The notes: generated from the letters alone by a model not told the origin. Positions 41,369-52,295 are shown, numbered from the stretch's first letter. The stretch is DNA of 64,000 nucleotides from Deltaproteobacteria bacterium (GCA_020632995.1 JACKEN010000001.1:1-64000); one strand, 5' to 3'. Translations and numbers: made by a program.

Positions 41369-41665
41369 CTACGCCTCGAGCCCCAGGTGGAAGGTGAGTC
41401 CGGTCATGGCAGCGGCCGCCTTGAGCTCGGCGCTCACGCCGCGCCACACCACCGAGACCTCGGCGCTCCGAGCCCGGCGGACGAACGCGGTCAGGAGCTG
41501 GAGCCCCGCCGCGTCCACGCGCTCGACCTTGCTCGCGTCGAGGTGGGCCACGTCCTGGCTGTCGAGGAGCGGGCGCAGGGCGGCTTGGAGATCACGGGAG
41601 CCCGCGATGTCCAGACTCGTGGGTAGGACAAGGGTCGACGCCTCGTTCAAGGTGGTCACGGCCAT
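41369..41665 (-). CDS. STAS-domain protein lacking the phosphorylatable residue
   Basis: A 98-residue STAS domain (start at the ATG 41665; a TTG 18 nt upstream is less likely). The conserved loop, usually D-[ST]-[ST]-G-L, reads VDAAGLQLL (Asp51, Ala52, Ala53), so it cannot be phosphorylated at the normal site. STAS genes next to cheA are known in other clusters. It is the first gene of the minus operon, immediately before cheA, so it may be a constant partner for the signalling complex, or may compete with the phosphorylatable STAS encoded at 34577-34882. The function is inferred from position only. Confidence 0.8.
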   Translation of the reverse strand: MAVTTLNEASTLVLPTSLDIAGSRDLQAALRPLLDSQDVAHLDASKVERVDAAGLQLLTAFVRRARSAEVSVVWRGVSAELKAAAAMTGLTFHLGLEA

Positions 41666-41847
41666 TCCTTCGGAGGGTTCCAACGCCTACTTGAGCGCAG
41701 GTGGGCGGATCTGGTGCACCCCGAGACGACCGGTCGCGGCCCCGGGCAGGCCCTCGGGGAGCGCTAAAGATCCTGCTGACCTCGCCGACCGAACCCCGCG
41801 TTGGGTCGTGTGCCAGCACCTGGCGCCGACGCTAGGAGCCATTCTTC

Positions 41848-42369
41848 ATGCAAGAGCAGACCGCGCAGAACAGAGACGACGTCGCCGCCGGCCCGGCCTC
41901 CGGGAGCCAGCTCCTCACCTTCCTGTTGGCGGGTGAAGAGTATGGCGTGGACATCCTGAGGGTTCAGGAGATCCGGGGTTGGGACAGCGCCACGCTGGTC
42001 CCCAACACACCGCCCTACATCAAGGGCATCATCAACATTCGCGGGTCCATCGTGCCCGTCCTGGATCTCCGGCTGCGCTTCGGGCTCCCCGCGGTCGAGT
42101 ACGGGCCGACCACGGTGGTGATCGTGGTGAAGGTCGAGGGCGCCACCCGCGCCATGACGGTGGGGCTCGTCGTCGACGCGGTGTCGGACGTCTTCTCCCT
42201 CGCCACGGCCAAGATCCAGCCGCCGCCCGAGTTCGGCGGCGACATCGACATCAACTTCATCAGCGGCCTCATCACCTCGGAGGAGCGCCTCATCGTCGTC
42301 CTCGCGGTGGACGGGCTGCTCGGCAAGACCGCCGCCGTCGCCGAGGCGCCGCACGCCCTCGTCGCGTAG
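41848..42369 (+). CDS. cheW: CheW, chemotaxis coupling protein
   Basis: A 173-residue CheW with an N-terminal 20-residue Gln/Ala-rich leader. The SH3-like double fold is seen in QLLTFLLAGEEYGVDILRVQEIRG, TPPYIKGIINIRGSIVPVLDLR, and the VGLVVDAVSDVFSL and LIVVLAVDGLL strands. It links MCP and CheA in the array. It is divergent from the cheA-side operon across a 182-bp gap and is followed 11 nt later by the SpoIIE-HATPase gene, so phosphatase and coupling protein are probably co-expressed. Confidence 0.95.
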   Translation: MQEQTAQNRDDVAAGPASGSQLLTFLLAGEEYGVDILRVQEIRGWDSATLVPNTPPYIKGIINIRGSIVPVLDLRLRFGLPAVEYGPTTVVIVVKVEGATRAMTVGLVVDAVSDVFSLATAKIQPPPEFGGDIDINFISGLITSEERLIVVLAVDGLLGKTAAVAEAPHALVA

Positions 42370-42380
42370 GAAGCCCCTCC

Positions 42381-43811
42381 ATGCAGCCGCCCGCGCCGAA
42401 GCTCGAGCCCATCCCCCGGCCCAAGTCCTGGATCCGGGCGCGCGGCCGCCGCAACCTGCGGGAGGTGGTCCGCCGGCTGGAGCTGCACTCCGCCGACCTG
42501 AACCGGGAGCGTGAAGAGCTCCTGCGCTGGCAGGAGGAGGCCTATCAGGAAGAGAAGCTGGCCCAGAAGGTCTACCAGCACATCGTCGCCCGCGGCCTGA
42601 AGGACGCGCCCGGCGTCCACCGGATGGTCTCGCCCCGCTCCATGTTCAACGGGGACATGGTGCTGGCCGCCTCCGGCCCGGGGGGCCTGCTGCGGATGAT
42701 GGTGGGTGACTTCACCGGCCACGGTCTGTCGGCCGCCATCGGTTCGCTGCCGGCCTCCGAGGTCTTCTACTCGATGACCCAGAAGGGCTTCTCGGTCTCC
42801 GACGTGGTGTCGGAGCTGAACAAGAAGCTCCTGACCCTGCTCCCCCGCGGGATGTTCTGCGCCGCGGTGATCTGGGACGTGGACCAGACCACCGGCCAGA
42901 TGTCGGTGTGGAACGGCGGCATGCACGACGTCCTCATCCAGGGGCCCCTCGGCCTCCGGGACCGCCTCCAGTCCCGCCACCCGCCCCTCGGCATCCTGCC
43001 GGTGAAGGACTTCCGCAGCGACACCGAGAACCGGCTCCTGCACGTGGGCGACCGGATCCTCGCCTACTCCGACGGGGTCCTGGACGCCTCGAACGACGCG
43101 CGCGAGCGCTTCGGCCAGGAGCGCCTCGAGCGCACCTTCCTCTCGAGCAACGACGCGGAGGGCTTCTTCTGCAGCCTCATCGACGGCATCGCCGCCCACT
43201 GTGGCGTGGCGGAGCAGGTCGACGACATCACCCTCATCGAGTACGACGTCCAGCCGCTCCAGCCCACCCCGCTCGCCAGCTCCGCCGATCTCGCCTCGGC
43301 CCCCGAGCCCAGCACCTGGCAGTTCGAGGTGACGCTCGGCCCCGACGCCCTGCGCTCCACCGACCCGGTGCCGATGGTGGTGGACGCGATCATGAACATC
43401 CAGGGCCTGCACGGGGACCGGCGCCGCATCTCGACCATCGTGGCCGAGCTCTACTCGAACGCGCTCCACCACGGGCTCCTGCGGGTGGACTCCTCGCTTC
43501 GATGCAGCCCCGCCGGCTTCGCCGCCTACTTCGATGAGTGCAAGTCGCGCCTGGCCACCCTCCAGGAGGGCCAGATCCGGATCAGCCTCCAGCACCGGCC
43601 CCGCTCCGACGGCGGGACCCTGGACATGGTGTTCGAGGACACCGGCGAGGGCTTCGATCACACCGCGCCGCGCAAGCCCTCTTGCGCTTTCGGCGGGCGA
43701 GGCCGGACCATCGTCCAGTCCCTCTGTGAAGATGTGCGCTACGAGGGCCGCGGGAACCGGGTGCTGGCGCGGTACCGCTGGCGCTTCGGCGGCCCCGAGG
43801 CGGTCGACTGA
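42381..43811 (+). CDS. SpoIIE-type PP2C phosphatase fused to RsbW-like HATPase
   Basis: A 476-residue two-function protein. Residues 20-70 form a coiled coil (REVVRRLELHSADLNREREEL). The PP2C part (about 75-290) has GDMVLAASGPGG, VGDFTGHGLSAAIGS and YSDGVLDASN, with metal-binding Asp residues. The HATPase part (about 320-470) has ELYSNALHHG (N box), FEDTGEGFD (G1) and GGRGRTIVQ (G2), the form of anti-sigma kinases such as RsbW. Such a fusion can both phosphorylate and dephosphorylate a STAS protein. P. aeruginosa HsbR is a known example, but it has a receiver domain, which this protein lacks. Input is therefore probably through CheW/CheA contacts or CheY. A STAS substrate is encoded at 34577-34882. 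Confidence 0.88.
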   Translation: MQPPAPKLEPIPRPKSWIRARGRRNLREVVRRLELHSADLNREREELLRWQEEAYQEEKLAQKVYQHIVARGLKDAPGVHRMVSPRSMFNGDMVLAASGPGGLLRMMVGDFTGHGLSAAIGSLPASEVFYSMTQKGFSVSDVVSELNKKLLTLLPRGMFCAAVIWDVDQTTGQMSVWNGGMHDVLIQGPLGLRDRLQSRHPPLGILPVKDFRSDTENRLLHVGDRILAYSDGVLDASNDARERFGQERLERTFLSSNDAEGFFCSLIDGIAAHCGVAEQVDDITLIEYDVQPLQPTPLASSADLASAPEPSTWQFEVTLGPDALRSTDPVPMVVDAIMNIQGLHGDRRRISTIVAELYSNALHHGLLRVDSSLRCSPAGFAAYFDECKSRLATLQEGQIRISLQHRPRSDGGTLDMVFEDTGEGFDHTAPRKPSCAFGGRGRTIVQSLCEDVRYEGRGNRVLARYRWRFGGPEAVD

Positions 43812-43832
43812 CGCACCGTCCTTCGCCCGTGT

Positions 43833-43866
43833 TATGATCCCGACCTGAGGGGAGGCTCAGGGAGGC
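43833..43866 (+). promoter_or_regulatory. Probable promoter -10 and leader hairpin before the Na/Pi-type gene
   Basis: TATGAT at 43833-43838 is a good -10; no clear -35 stands 17 nt before it. In the short leader CCTGAG (43844-43849) pairs with CTCAGG (43856-43861), leaving GGGAGG in the loop, and a further GGAGG lies 2 nt before the ATG at 43868. The stem overlaps the first base of the ribosome binding site, so translation could be modulated. Confidence 0.35.
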
Positions 43867-43867
43867 C

Positions 43868-45433
43868 ATGAACACCCTGGAGATCGCCGTGGCCGTCGCC
43901 GCCGGGGTGATCCTCTTCCTCTTCGGGATCGAGAACTTCAGCAAGGAGGTCCAGGCGATCTCGGGGGAGCGCTTCCGCAAGTCGCTGTCTCGCGCGACCC
44001 GGCACCCGGCCCTCGGCTTCCTGCTCGGGGCCAGCGTCACCGCCCTGATCCAGTCGAGCACCGCCACCTCGGTCATCGCGGTGGGCCTGGTCGACGCGGG
44101 GGTCCTGAGCTTCCGCCACGCCCTCGGGATCCTGTTCGGCGCCAACGTCGGCACCACCGTCACCGCACAGCTCGTGGCGCTGAAGCTCACCGACTTCGCC
44201 CCATACCTGATCCTGGCCGGCTTCGTGGCCGGGCTCCTCCCGTTCCGGTGGCGGATCCTGGGCCGCTCCATCTTCTACTTCGGCCTCGTCTTCTTCAGCC
44301 TCGACATGGTCTCGGCCGCCGCTGCGCCGCTGCGCGAGGACCCCGACGTGGTGTCGGTCCTCGCCTCGTTCCAGGGGGGTGTCGTCGGGGTGCTGGCGGG
44401 CGCCCTGTTCACCGCGGTGGTGCAGTCGTCATCGGTGACCACCGGCCTCGCCATCGTCCTCACGCAGCAAGGAATCCTGCGCTTCGACTCCGCCCTGGCC
44501 ATGGTGCTCGGGGCGAACGTGGGCACCACCATCACCGCCGTCCTCGCCTCGGCCAACCTCGACACCTCGGCCCGCCGCACCGCGATCTCCCACGTGCTCT
44601 ACAACGTCCTGGGGGTGGCGCTCTTCGTCCCGTTCCTGAAGCCGTTCGAGGAGGGCCTCCTGACCCTGGGGCTGACGCCCCCGAGCACCCTGGCCGTCGC
44701 CCACCTCGTCTTCAACCTGACCTGCGCGGTCATCTTCCTCGCCGCGGTCAGGCCCTTCGCGCGCCTGGTGGAGCGCCTGGTGCCCGACGAGGCAGAGGAG
44801 CCGCCCCTGAGCCCCCTCCCTGCTCGCCCGGAGGACGACCTGGACGTGGCCCTGGCGGACTTCGAGCCCTGGCTGGCCGCGCTCCTGGCGCGGGTCAATC
44901 GCTACTACACGTCGGCGGTGCTCGCGCTCGAGACCCAGGACGACAAGATCGTCAACCGCGCCCGGCGGATGTCATCCATCCTGCACTTCGGCCTGCAGGA
45001 GGCCCAGGAGTTCCTCTACCGCGGCTCTCACGGCACCATGTCCGAGGCCCAGTCCACCAAGGTCCTGCACCTCGTGATCTCGGTGGACCACGTCCGGCAG
45101 CTGGTGGACTCCATGGACGACCTCATGGGCATCCTGAGCAACCTCGAGCGGCGCCACGCCCGCCTGAGCATGGACGCGCTGCTGGACGTGCAGCGGGTGT
45201 GGCCGCTCACCGGCAAGACCCTGGAGGCCCTGCAGGCCTGCTTGCAAGATGGAGATCGGGCCGCGGTCGCCGACCTGGATCAGCGGATGGAGGCCGCGCT
45301 CGGGGAGGCCTACCTACGCTTCATCGAGCTGGCCCGCCGGGAGCGCGAGGGGAGCGAGCTCGCCGACTTCCTGTCCATCCACCAGCGGATCCGCTCGAAG
45401 GTGGAGGCCTTCGCGAACCACCTGACCGACTGA
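43868..45433 (+). CDS. Na/Pi cotransporter family protein with PhoU-like tail
   Basis: A 521-residue membrane transporter. The paired QSST and QSSS motifs (ALIQSSTATSVIA at about 55-70 and AVVQSSSVTTGLAIV in the second repeat) and two ANVGTT blocks are typical of the NptA/YjbB family, whose internal repeat forms the sodium and phosphate sites. About eight membrane segments end near residue 305. The C-terminal part (about 345-521) is a helical PhoU-like domain (MSSILHFGLQEAQEFLYRG). It may import or export phosphate or a related anion. It follows the SpoIIE fusion gene by 56 nt and has its own -10-like box, so it is probably separate from the che cluster. Confidence 0.88.
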   Translation: MNTLEIAVAVAAGVILFLFGIENFSKEVQAISGERFRKSLSRATRHPALGFLLGASVTALIQSSTATSVIAVGLVDAGVLSFRHALGILFGANVGTTVTAQLVALKLTDFAPYLILAGFVAGLLPFRWRILGRSIFYFGLVFFSLDMVSAAAAPLREDPDVVSVLASFQGGVVGVLAGALFTAVVQSSSVTTGLAIVLTQQGILRFDSALAMVLGANVGTTITAVLASANLDTSARRTAISHVLYNVLGVALFVPFLKPFEEGLLTLGLTPPSTLAVAHLVFNLTCAVIFLAAVRPFARLVERLVPDEAEEPPLSPLPARPEDDLDVALADFEPWLAALLARVNRYYTSAVLALETQDDKIVNRARRMSSILHFGLQEAQEFLYRGSHGTMSEAQSTKVLHLVISVDHVRQLVDSMDDLMGILSNLERRHARLSMDALLDVQRVWPLTGKTLEALQACLQDGDRAAVADLDQRMEAALGEAYLRFIELARREREGSELADFLSIHQRIRSKVEAFANHLTD

Positions 45434-45441
45434 GGGCGCCC

Positions 45442-46473
45442 TCAGAAGAGCCCAGGGTTCCGGCGCGCTCGGCCCAGGTGCTCGTAGGCCCGTACGGTGG
45501 CCACCCGGCCCCGGGGGGTGCGCTTCAGGTAGCCGTGCTGGATGAGGTACGGCTCGTAGACGTCCTCGATGGTGGAGGGCTCCTCGCCTATCGAGGCGGC
45601 CAGGGTGTCGAGGCCCACCGGGCCGCCCTCGAAGCGGTCGATGATGTAGCTCAGCAGGCGCCGGTCCATCTCGTCGAAGCCCTTGGGGTCGATGCCGAGG
45701 GCGCTGAGGGCCTTGTCCGCGATCTCCTGGGTGATGTGCCCGTCGCCCCAGACGTCCGCGAAGTCGCGCAGGCGCCGCAGCAGCCGGTTGGCCACGCGGG
45801 GGGTGCCGCGGGCCCGGGTGGAGATCTCCTTCGCGCCCCCGGGGTCGAGCTTGGCGTCAAGCCGCCTTGCGGAGCGGTGGACGATCTCTTCGAGCTCGTG
45901 GGGCTCGTAGTAGTCCAGCCGGGCGACGTAGCCGAAGCGGTCCCGGAGCGGGCTCGACAGCAGGCCGCTCCGGGTGGTGGCGCCGACCAGGGTGAAGCGG
46001 GGGAGGGGGAGGGTCATGGTGCGGGCGTGCGGCCCGTCGCCGATGACCACGTCGAACCGGAACTCCTCCATCGCGGGGTAGAGGTTCTCTTCGATCGACG
46101 GCGTGAGCCGGTGCACCTCGTCGATGAACAGCACGTCGCCCGGCGCGAGGCTGGTGAGGATGCCGGCGAGGTCGCCCTTCTTCTCGAGGGCGGGGCCGGA
46201 GGTGATGTGGAGCTTCACCCCCATCTCGACCGCGATGATGTACGCGAGGGAGGTCTTGCCCAGGCCGGGGGGCCCCGAGAAGAGCAGGTGGTCCACCGCC
46301 TCGCCTCGCTGCTGGGCGGCCTGCACGAAGACCTTGAGGTTGTCCTTCACCTTGGTCTGGCCGACGTACTCGTCGAAACCCCGGGGCCGCAGGGCCGCGT
46401 CCACCGGCCCGTCCTCCGGCCGGAGCTGCCCGCTCAGGTCCCGGTCCCGGTCCACGTCGTCCCTGGTGGCCAC
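45442..46473 (-). CDS. ruvB: RuvB, Holliday junction branch-migration ATPase
   Basis: A 343-residue AAA+ protein. Walker A is FSGPPGLGKTS, Walker B LFIDEVHRL, sensor 1 VGATTRSGLL and the arginine finger lies in the SPLRDRFG block. The C-terminal winged-helix region carries LDTLAASIGEEPSTIEDVYEPYL. RuvB hexamers drive branch migration of the RuvA-bound junction. The start is a GTG. It converges on the Na/Pi-type gene with an 8-nt gap. It is unlinked to ruvC-ruvA (32671-34572), though in many bacteria ruvAB are adjacent. Confidence 0.95.
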   Translation of the reverse strand: MATRDDVDRDRDLSGQLRPEDGPVDAALRPRGFDEYVGQTKVKDNLKVFVQAAQQRGEAVDHLLFSGPPGLGKTSLAYIIAVEMGVKLHITSGPALEKKGDLAGILTSLAPGDVLFIDEVHRLTPSIEENLYPAMEEFRFDVVIGDGPHARTMTLPLPRFTLVGATTRSGLLSSPLRDRFGYVARLDYYEPHELEEIVHRSARRLDAKLDPGGAKEISTRARGTPRVANRLLRRLRDFADVWGDGHITQEIADKALSALGIDPKGFDEMDRRLLSYIIDRFEGGPVGLDTLAASIGEEPSTIEDVYEPYLIQHGYLKRTPRGRVATVRAYEHLGRARRNPGLF

Positions 46474-46871
46474 CCCCGACCCTTATCAGGCCACCCGCGG
46501 CGGCATCAACACATGCGTTCAGTCTCCGCCGCCTCGGGGATGCCGGCGGTCACGGCGGTGCGTGAACCGGGCGGCTCGACGTCTTCATATATGGGAAGGG
46601 ACCTTGGATTGCGGGCACTCACGGTCATGGACGCCGGGCGCACCGGCCGCAAAAGCCTTGCGTCGGGGTCCACCTCATGGCACGCACCTCCAACCCGAGT
46701 GACGTCCCCGCGACACCGTATACCTTTTGCCACAACCCCCGACTCCCTCACCACATCGCAAGTTGTGTGTGCGCCTCGTGAAGGGTGTGTTGATGGCGAC
46801 TGGTTCGGAAGTTGCTGGGCCGATGGTCGGGTCGCCCTCGGGCGGCGGGCGGGCGACAGGAAAGTTCGCGG
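46474..46871. other. Intergenic region of about 400 bp before lpxC
   Basis: The stretch between the divergent ruvB and lpxC genes is less GC-rich than the genes around it and has no frame with the usual codon pattern; an open frame from 46540 to 46893 has poor third-position bias and no family resemblance. A TATACC (46719-46724) is a weak -10 candidate, with no good -35. CACAAC near 46731 and GTTGTG near 46763 are complementary but far apart. It probably holds the lpxC promoter and perhaps an upstream regulator site. Confidence 0.5.
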
Positions 46872-47801
46872 ATGTTCCAGCAGCGTACTCTGAAAAGTAT
46901 GGTCACGGGTCACGGCGTCGGCCTGCACAGCGGGCAGCTGACCCGGGTCCGCCTCGTGCCGACCCCTCCGGACAGCGGCATCGTCTTCGTCCGCACGGAC
47001 CTGGTCCCCAACGTGGAGATACCCGCCACGTCGGCCAACGTCCGGGACACCGTCCTCGCCACGACGCTCGGCGTCGGCGCGGTCACGGTGGCCACGGTAG
47101 AGCACCTGATCGCGGCCCTGGCTGGCCTCGGGGTGGACAACGCCCGGGTCGAGCTCGACGGCCCCGAGGTGCCCATCCTCGACGGCTCGTCCGCCCCGTG
47201 GGTCCAGCTGATCACCGAGGCCGGCGGCACCGTGGCGCAGCGCAAGGCGAAGCGCTTCCTGGTGGTGCGCCGCGCGGTCGAGGTCCGGGCCGACGACAAG
47301 TGGGCGCGGCTCGAGCCGGCGAACACGTTCAGCCTCCGCTGCTCGATCGACTTCGACCACCCGATCGTCAACAGCCAGTCCTTCGAGATGACCATGAGCG
47401 ACACCGCCTTCCTGCGGGAGGTGGCGCGGGCCCGGACCTTCGGCTTCGCGAAGGACGTCGACGCCATGCACGCGGCCGGCCTGGCCCGCGGCGGCAGCCT
47501 CGACAACGCGGTGGTCATCGACGACTTCTCCATCCGCAACCCCGACGGGCTGCGCTTCCCCGACGAGTTCGTGCGCCACAAGGTGCTGGACGCGATCGGC
47601 GATCTCGCGCTCCTCGGCGCCCCGATCATCGGGCGCTACGTGGGCCACAAGACCGGCCACGCCCTCAACACCCGGCTGGTGGCCGAGCTGTTGGCCAACC
47701 CGCGCTCGTACGAGGTGGCCGAGTTCAAGGCCACCCGCGAGGCGGAGGGCGCGCAGGTCATCCTGCCCTCCTTCGGGCTGGGCGGCCTCGCCACCGCGTA
47801 G
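46872..47801 (+). CDS. lpxC: LpxC, UDP-3-O-acyl-GlcNAc deacetylase
   Basis: A 309-residue LpxC from the ATG at 46872 (FQQRTLKSMVTGHGVGLHSG). Zinc-binding and catalytic blocks are present: VEHLIAALAGLGVDN, PILDGSSAPW, RARTFGFAKD, NPDGLRFPDEFVRHKVLDAIGDLALLG and GHKTGHALNTRLV. It removes the acetyl group in the first committed step of lipid A synthesis in the cytoplasm. Its presence shows an LPS-bearing Gram-negative. It is monocistronic: 398 bp from ruvB and 6 nt from the convergent AstE-type gene. Confidence 0.96.
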   Translation: MFQQRTLKSMVTGHGVGLHSGQLTRVRLVPTPPDSGIVFVRTDLVPNVEIPATSANVRDTVLATTLGVGAVTVATVEHLIAALAGLGVDNARVELDGPEVPILDGSSAPWVQLITEAGGTVAQRKAKRFLVVRRAVEVRADDKWARLEPANTFSLRCSIDFDHPIVNSQSFEMTMSDTAFLREVARARTFGFAKDVDAMHAAGLARGGSLDNAVVIDDFSIRNPDGLRFPDEFVRHKVLDAIGDLALLGAPIIGRYVGHKTGHALNTRLVAELLANPRSYEVAEFKATREAEGAQVILPSFGLGGLATA

Positions 47802-47807
47802 GCTCGC

Positions 47808-48854
47808 TCATAGCCCGCACTCACCCCGCCCCAACAGGCCGTCGCCCGGCGCGCTCAGCTCGCCGAGGTGGAGGATGCGGGCCCCGGTCTGGCCCACCGG
47901 GTTCACGCTCTTGCCCACCACCACGCCGGGGGCCGGCGCCTCGTACTCGCGGATGACGTCGCCGAACGCGGTGCGCACCCGGGCCACCCGCTCGCCCGCC
48001 TCGACGTGGCCGGTGACCTCCGGGAACACCTCGAGGAGGCCGCCGCGGTCGGTGTACATCCAGGACGAGGTCCGGCACAGCACCGGCGCCTCCGTGGTGT
48101 GCAGGTCATCCTGCGCGTGCTCGATCACCCCGGCCCACGCGAGCACCGCGCGCACGCCCTCGAGGGCGGAGCGGGTGTAGGCCTCTTGCCAGAGCTGGGG
48201 ATCGCCGATCTCGAGGGTGACGCTGGGGATGCCCATCGCCATCGCCGCCCCGCGCAGGGTGCGGTCCGAGGCCGGGTTGTGGACGATGATCTGGGGGCGC
48301 TGGAGGTACGCCATCGCCGCGGTGCGGCGGTCGCGCATGTCGGCCCGAACGTAGAGCGAGTTCACCCGGCCGAAGCTCGCGGTGTGGAGGTCCACCATGA
48401 ACCCGAACTGGCCCACGATGCGGTCGAGGATCCGGTGGGCGTAGACCTCGGCCACGCTGCCGGACGCCTTGCCGGGCATGATGCGGTTGAGGTCGGTGCC
48501 GTCGGTGAAGCCGCGCTGGTAGCGGTGCAGCCCGGGCACGTTCAGCGCCACCACCCCCACCACCGTCCCCGCCACCTGCTCGGGGGTGAGGGTGCGGAAC
48601 AGCTCGTGGATCACCGGGATCCCGTTGAGCTCGTTGCCGTGCAGGCACGCGGTGAGGCCGAACACCGGCCCCGGGCGCGTCCCGCGCATCACCATCACCG
48701 GGACCCGGATCCCGTGGCCGAGGCCGTCCCCCACCAGCTCCACGAAGAGGCGGGTGAGCCCCTCGGGGAGCGCGCCGACCTCGAGCTGGTTGACCACGTC
48801 CACCGGCGCGGGGGGCACCACCGGATCCACCGGGACCGCGTACAGGCTGTCCAT
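47808..48854 (-). CDS. AstE/aspartoacylase-type zinc hydrolase
   Basis: A 348-residue M14-like hydrolase of the succinylglutamate desuccinylase/aspartoacylase family. Zinc ligands are in CLHGNELNG (His and Glu) and VDLHTAS (His); DLNRIMPGKASGS gives the substrate Arg, and a catalytic Glu is in VTLEIGDP. The C-terminal beta part (about 260-330) has the usual barrel-like strands (HVEAGERVARVRTAFGDVIREYEAPAPG). Members cleave N-acyl amino acids such as N-succinylglutamate or N-acetylaspartate, or release peptides. No astABCD genes are near. It is followed on the strand by nothing coupled, and preceded by pabB with a 39-nt gap. The substrate is unknown. Confidence 0.85.
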   Translation of the reverse strand: MDSLYAVPVDPVVPPAPVDVVNQLEVGALPEGLTRLFVELVGDGLGHGIRVPVMVMRGTRPGPVFGLTACLHGNELNGIPVIHELFRTLTPEQVAGTVVGVVALNVPGLHRYQRGFTDGTDLNRIMPGKASGSVAEVYAHRILDRIVGQFGFMVDLHTASFGRVNSLYVRADMRDRRTAAMAYLQRPQIIVHNPASDRTLRGAAMAMGIPSVTLEIGDPQLWQEAYTRSALEGVRAVLAWAGVIEHAQDDLHTTEAPVLCRTSSWMYTDRGGLLEVFPEVTGHVEAGERVARVRTAFGDVIREYEAPAPGVVVGKSVNPVGQTGARILHLGELSAPGDGLLGRGECGL

Positions 48855-48893
48855 CGCCGGATGGTGCGACGAAACGCGGCCGGAGGGTAGGCC

Positions 48894-50231
48894 TCAGGTG
48901 AGGGCGGCCGCGAGGGCCCGGGCCTTCACCTGGGTCTCCTCCCACTCCCGCGTGGGGTCGGAGTCGGCCACGATGCCCCCGCCCACCCCGAAACGCAACT
49001 CGCCCTGCACGATCTGGGCGGTGCGGATGGCGATGCTGGTCATCAGCCCTCCGTCGGGGGTGAGGTAGCCGATGGCGCCGGTGTAGAGGCCGCGGGGCTG
49101 GCCCTCGAGCGCGTCGATGAGCTCCATCGCGCGCAGCTTGGGCGCCCCGGTGATCGAGCCGCCGGGGAAGAGGGCGGCGAGCAGCGCCTCGTCCGTCAGT
49201 CCCCCGGGGAGCCGGGCCACCACCCGGCTGGTGAGGTGATGCACGGTGGGGAACGACTCCACGTAGGCCAGGCCGTCCACCCGCACCCCGCCCGGCGGGG
49301 CCAGGCGCCCGAGGTCGTTCCGGAGGAGGTCGACGATCATCACGTGCTCCGCCGCCTCCTTGGGGTCGGCCCGGAGGCGCGCCGCCTCCTCGGCGTCGGC
49401 CTCGGGGGTGGCGCCGCGGCGGCGGGTGCCCTTGATGGGGTAGGTCGCAAGCTCTCCTGCCCAGGGATCCAGGTGGAGGAAGCACTCCGGCGACGCGCTC
49501 ACCACCGCCTGGCCGCGCCCCAGGCCCAGGTAGGCCGCGAAGGGCGGGGCGCCGCCTGCCACGAGGCGGCCGAACGCGGCCTCCGGCGCGCCGGCGTAGC
49601 GGCCGAGGAGGGGGTAGGTGAGGTTGACCTGGTAGACCTCGCCCGCCTCGATGAGCCCGAGGAGCTCGCGCACCCGCCCCTCGTGGGTGGCCTGGCTCAC
49701 CCCAGCGTGCAGGCCGGCCTGCAGGCCACCTCGACGCGCGGGGGTCGGCCGGCGCAAGGCCGCTTGCAGGTAGTCGAGCCGGCGCCGGGCCTCGGGGGTG
49801 TCCTGGGCCATGAGCCACCCCTCGCCGGTGTGCTCGTCCCGCGCGTACACCGCGTCGAAGAGGGCGAAGCGGGCGTGGGGCAGCCCCAGCGGGTCGGGGC
49901 GCGGCACCCGCGGTCGCGGCGCGTACGCCCAGCCGAGGTCGTAGCCCATGTAGCCCACCGCGCCCGAGAAGAACGGCGGCAGGTCGCGGCGGGCGGGCAC
50001 CGCCCACCCGGCGAGGGCGGCCCGGGCCGCGCTGAGGGACGGGGCGTGCGCCATGGGCTCGAGCGCGCCGTAGGACCAGCGGGAGAGGGCGCGGTCGCCG
50101 GGACCGGAGCGCAACACCACCGCCTCCTCGGCCCCGAAGCCCAACAGGTGGGTGGGGTCGGGGGCGGGGGCCGGCCACCGCCGGATCACCAGCCCCTCGG
50201 CCCCGGGGCGCTGCTCGAAGGCGGCCGTCAA
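48894..50231 (-). CDS. pabB: Aminodeoxychorismate synthase component I, PabB
   Basis: A 445-residue chorismate-utilising enzyme. YPIKGTRRRGATPEADAEEAA carries the PIKGT that distinguishes PabB from anthranilate synthase (PIAGT), and VDLLRNDLGRLA, FPGGSITGAPKLRAMELI and IRTAQIVQGELRFGVGGGIV follow. It makes 4-amino-4-deoxychorismate for folate. No PabA or PabC lies in the window; a separate amidotransferase subunit is needed. It is 6 nt from the end of the fusA stop and upstream of the AstE-type gene on the same strand, so the three may be one transcript. Confidence 0.9.
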   Translation of the reverse strand: MTAAFEQRPGAEGLVIRRWPAPAPDPTHLLGFGAEEAVVLRSGPGDRALSRWSYGALEPMAHAPSLSAARAALAGWAVPARRDLPPFFSGAVGYMGYDLGWAYAPRPRVPRPDPLGLPHARFALFDAVYARDEHTGEGWLMAQDTPEARRRLDYLQAALRRPTPARRGGLQAGLHAGVSQATHEGRVRELLGLIEAGEVYQVNLTYPLLGRYAGAPEAAFGRLVAGGAPPFAAYLGLGRGQAVVSASPECFLHLDPWAGELATYPIKGTRRRGATPEADAEEAARLRADPKEAAEHVMIVDLLRNDLGRLAPPGGVRVDGLAYVESFPTVHHLTSRVVARLPGGLTDEALLAALFPGGSITGAPKLRAMELIDALEGQPRGLYTGAIGYLTPDGGLMTSIAIRTAQIVQGELRFGVGGGIVADSDPTREWEETQVKARALAAALT

Positions 50232-50237
50232 CCCGGC

Positions 50238-52295
<2,058 letters not shown>

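Noticed and set aside
33431..46473. A split ruv locus as evidence for a rearrangement
   Set aside because: ruvB separated from ruvCA is found in many bacteria and needs no special explanation.
46540..46893. An open frame between ruvB and lpxC
   Set aside because: It lacks the strong third-position GC bias of the real genes, has no ribosome binding site or family match, and overlaps the start of lpxC out of frame.
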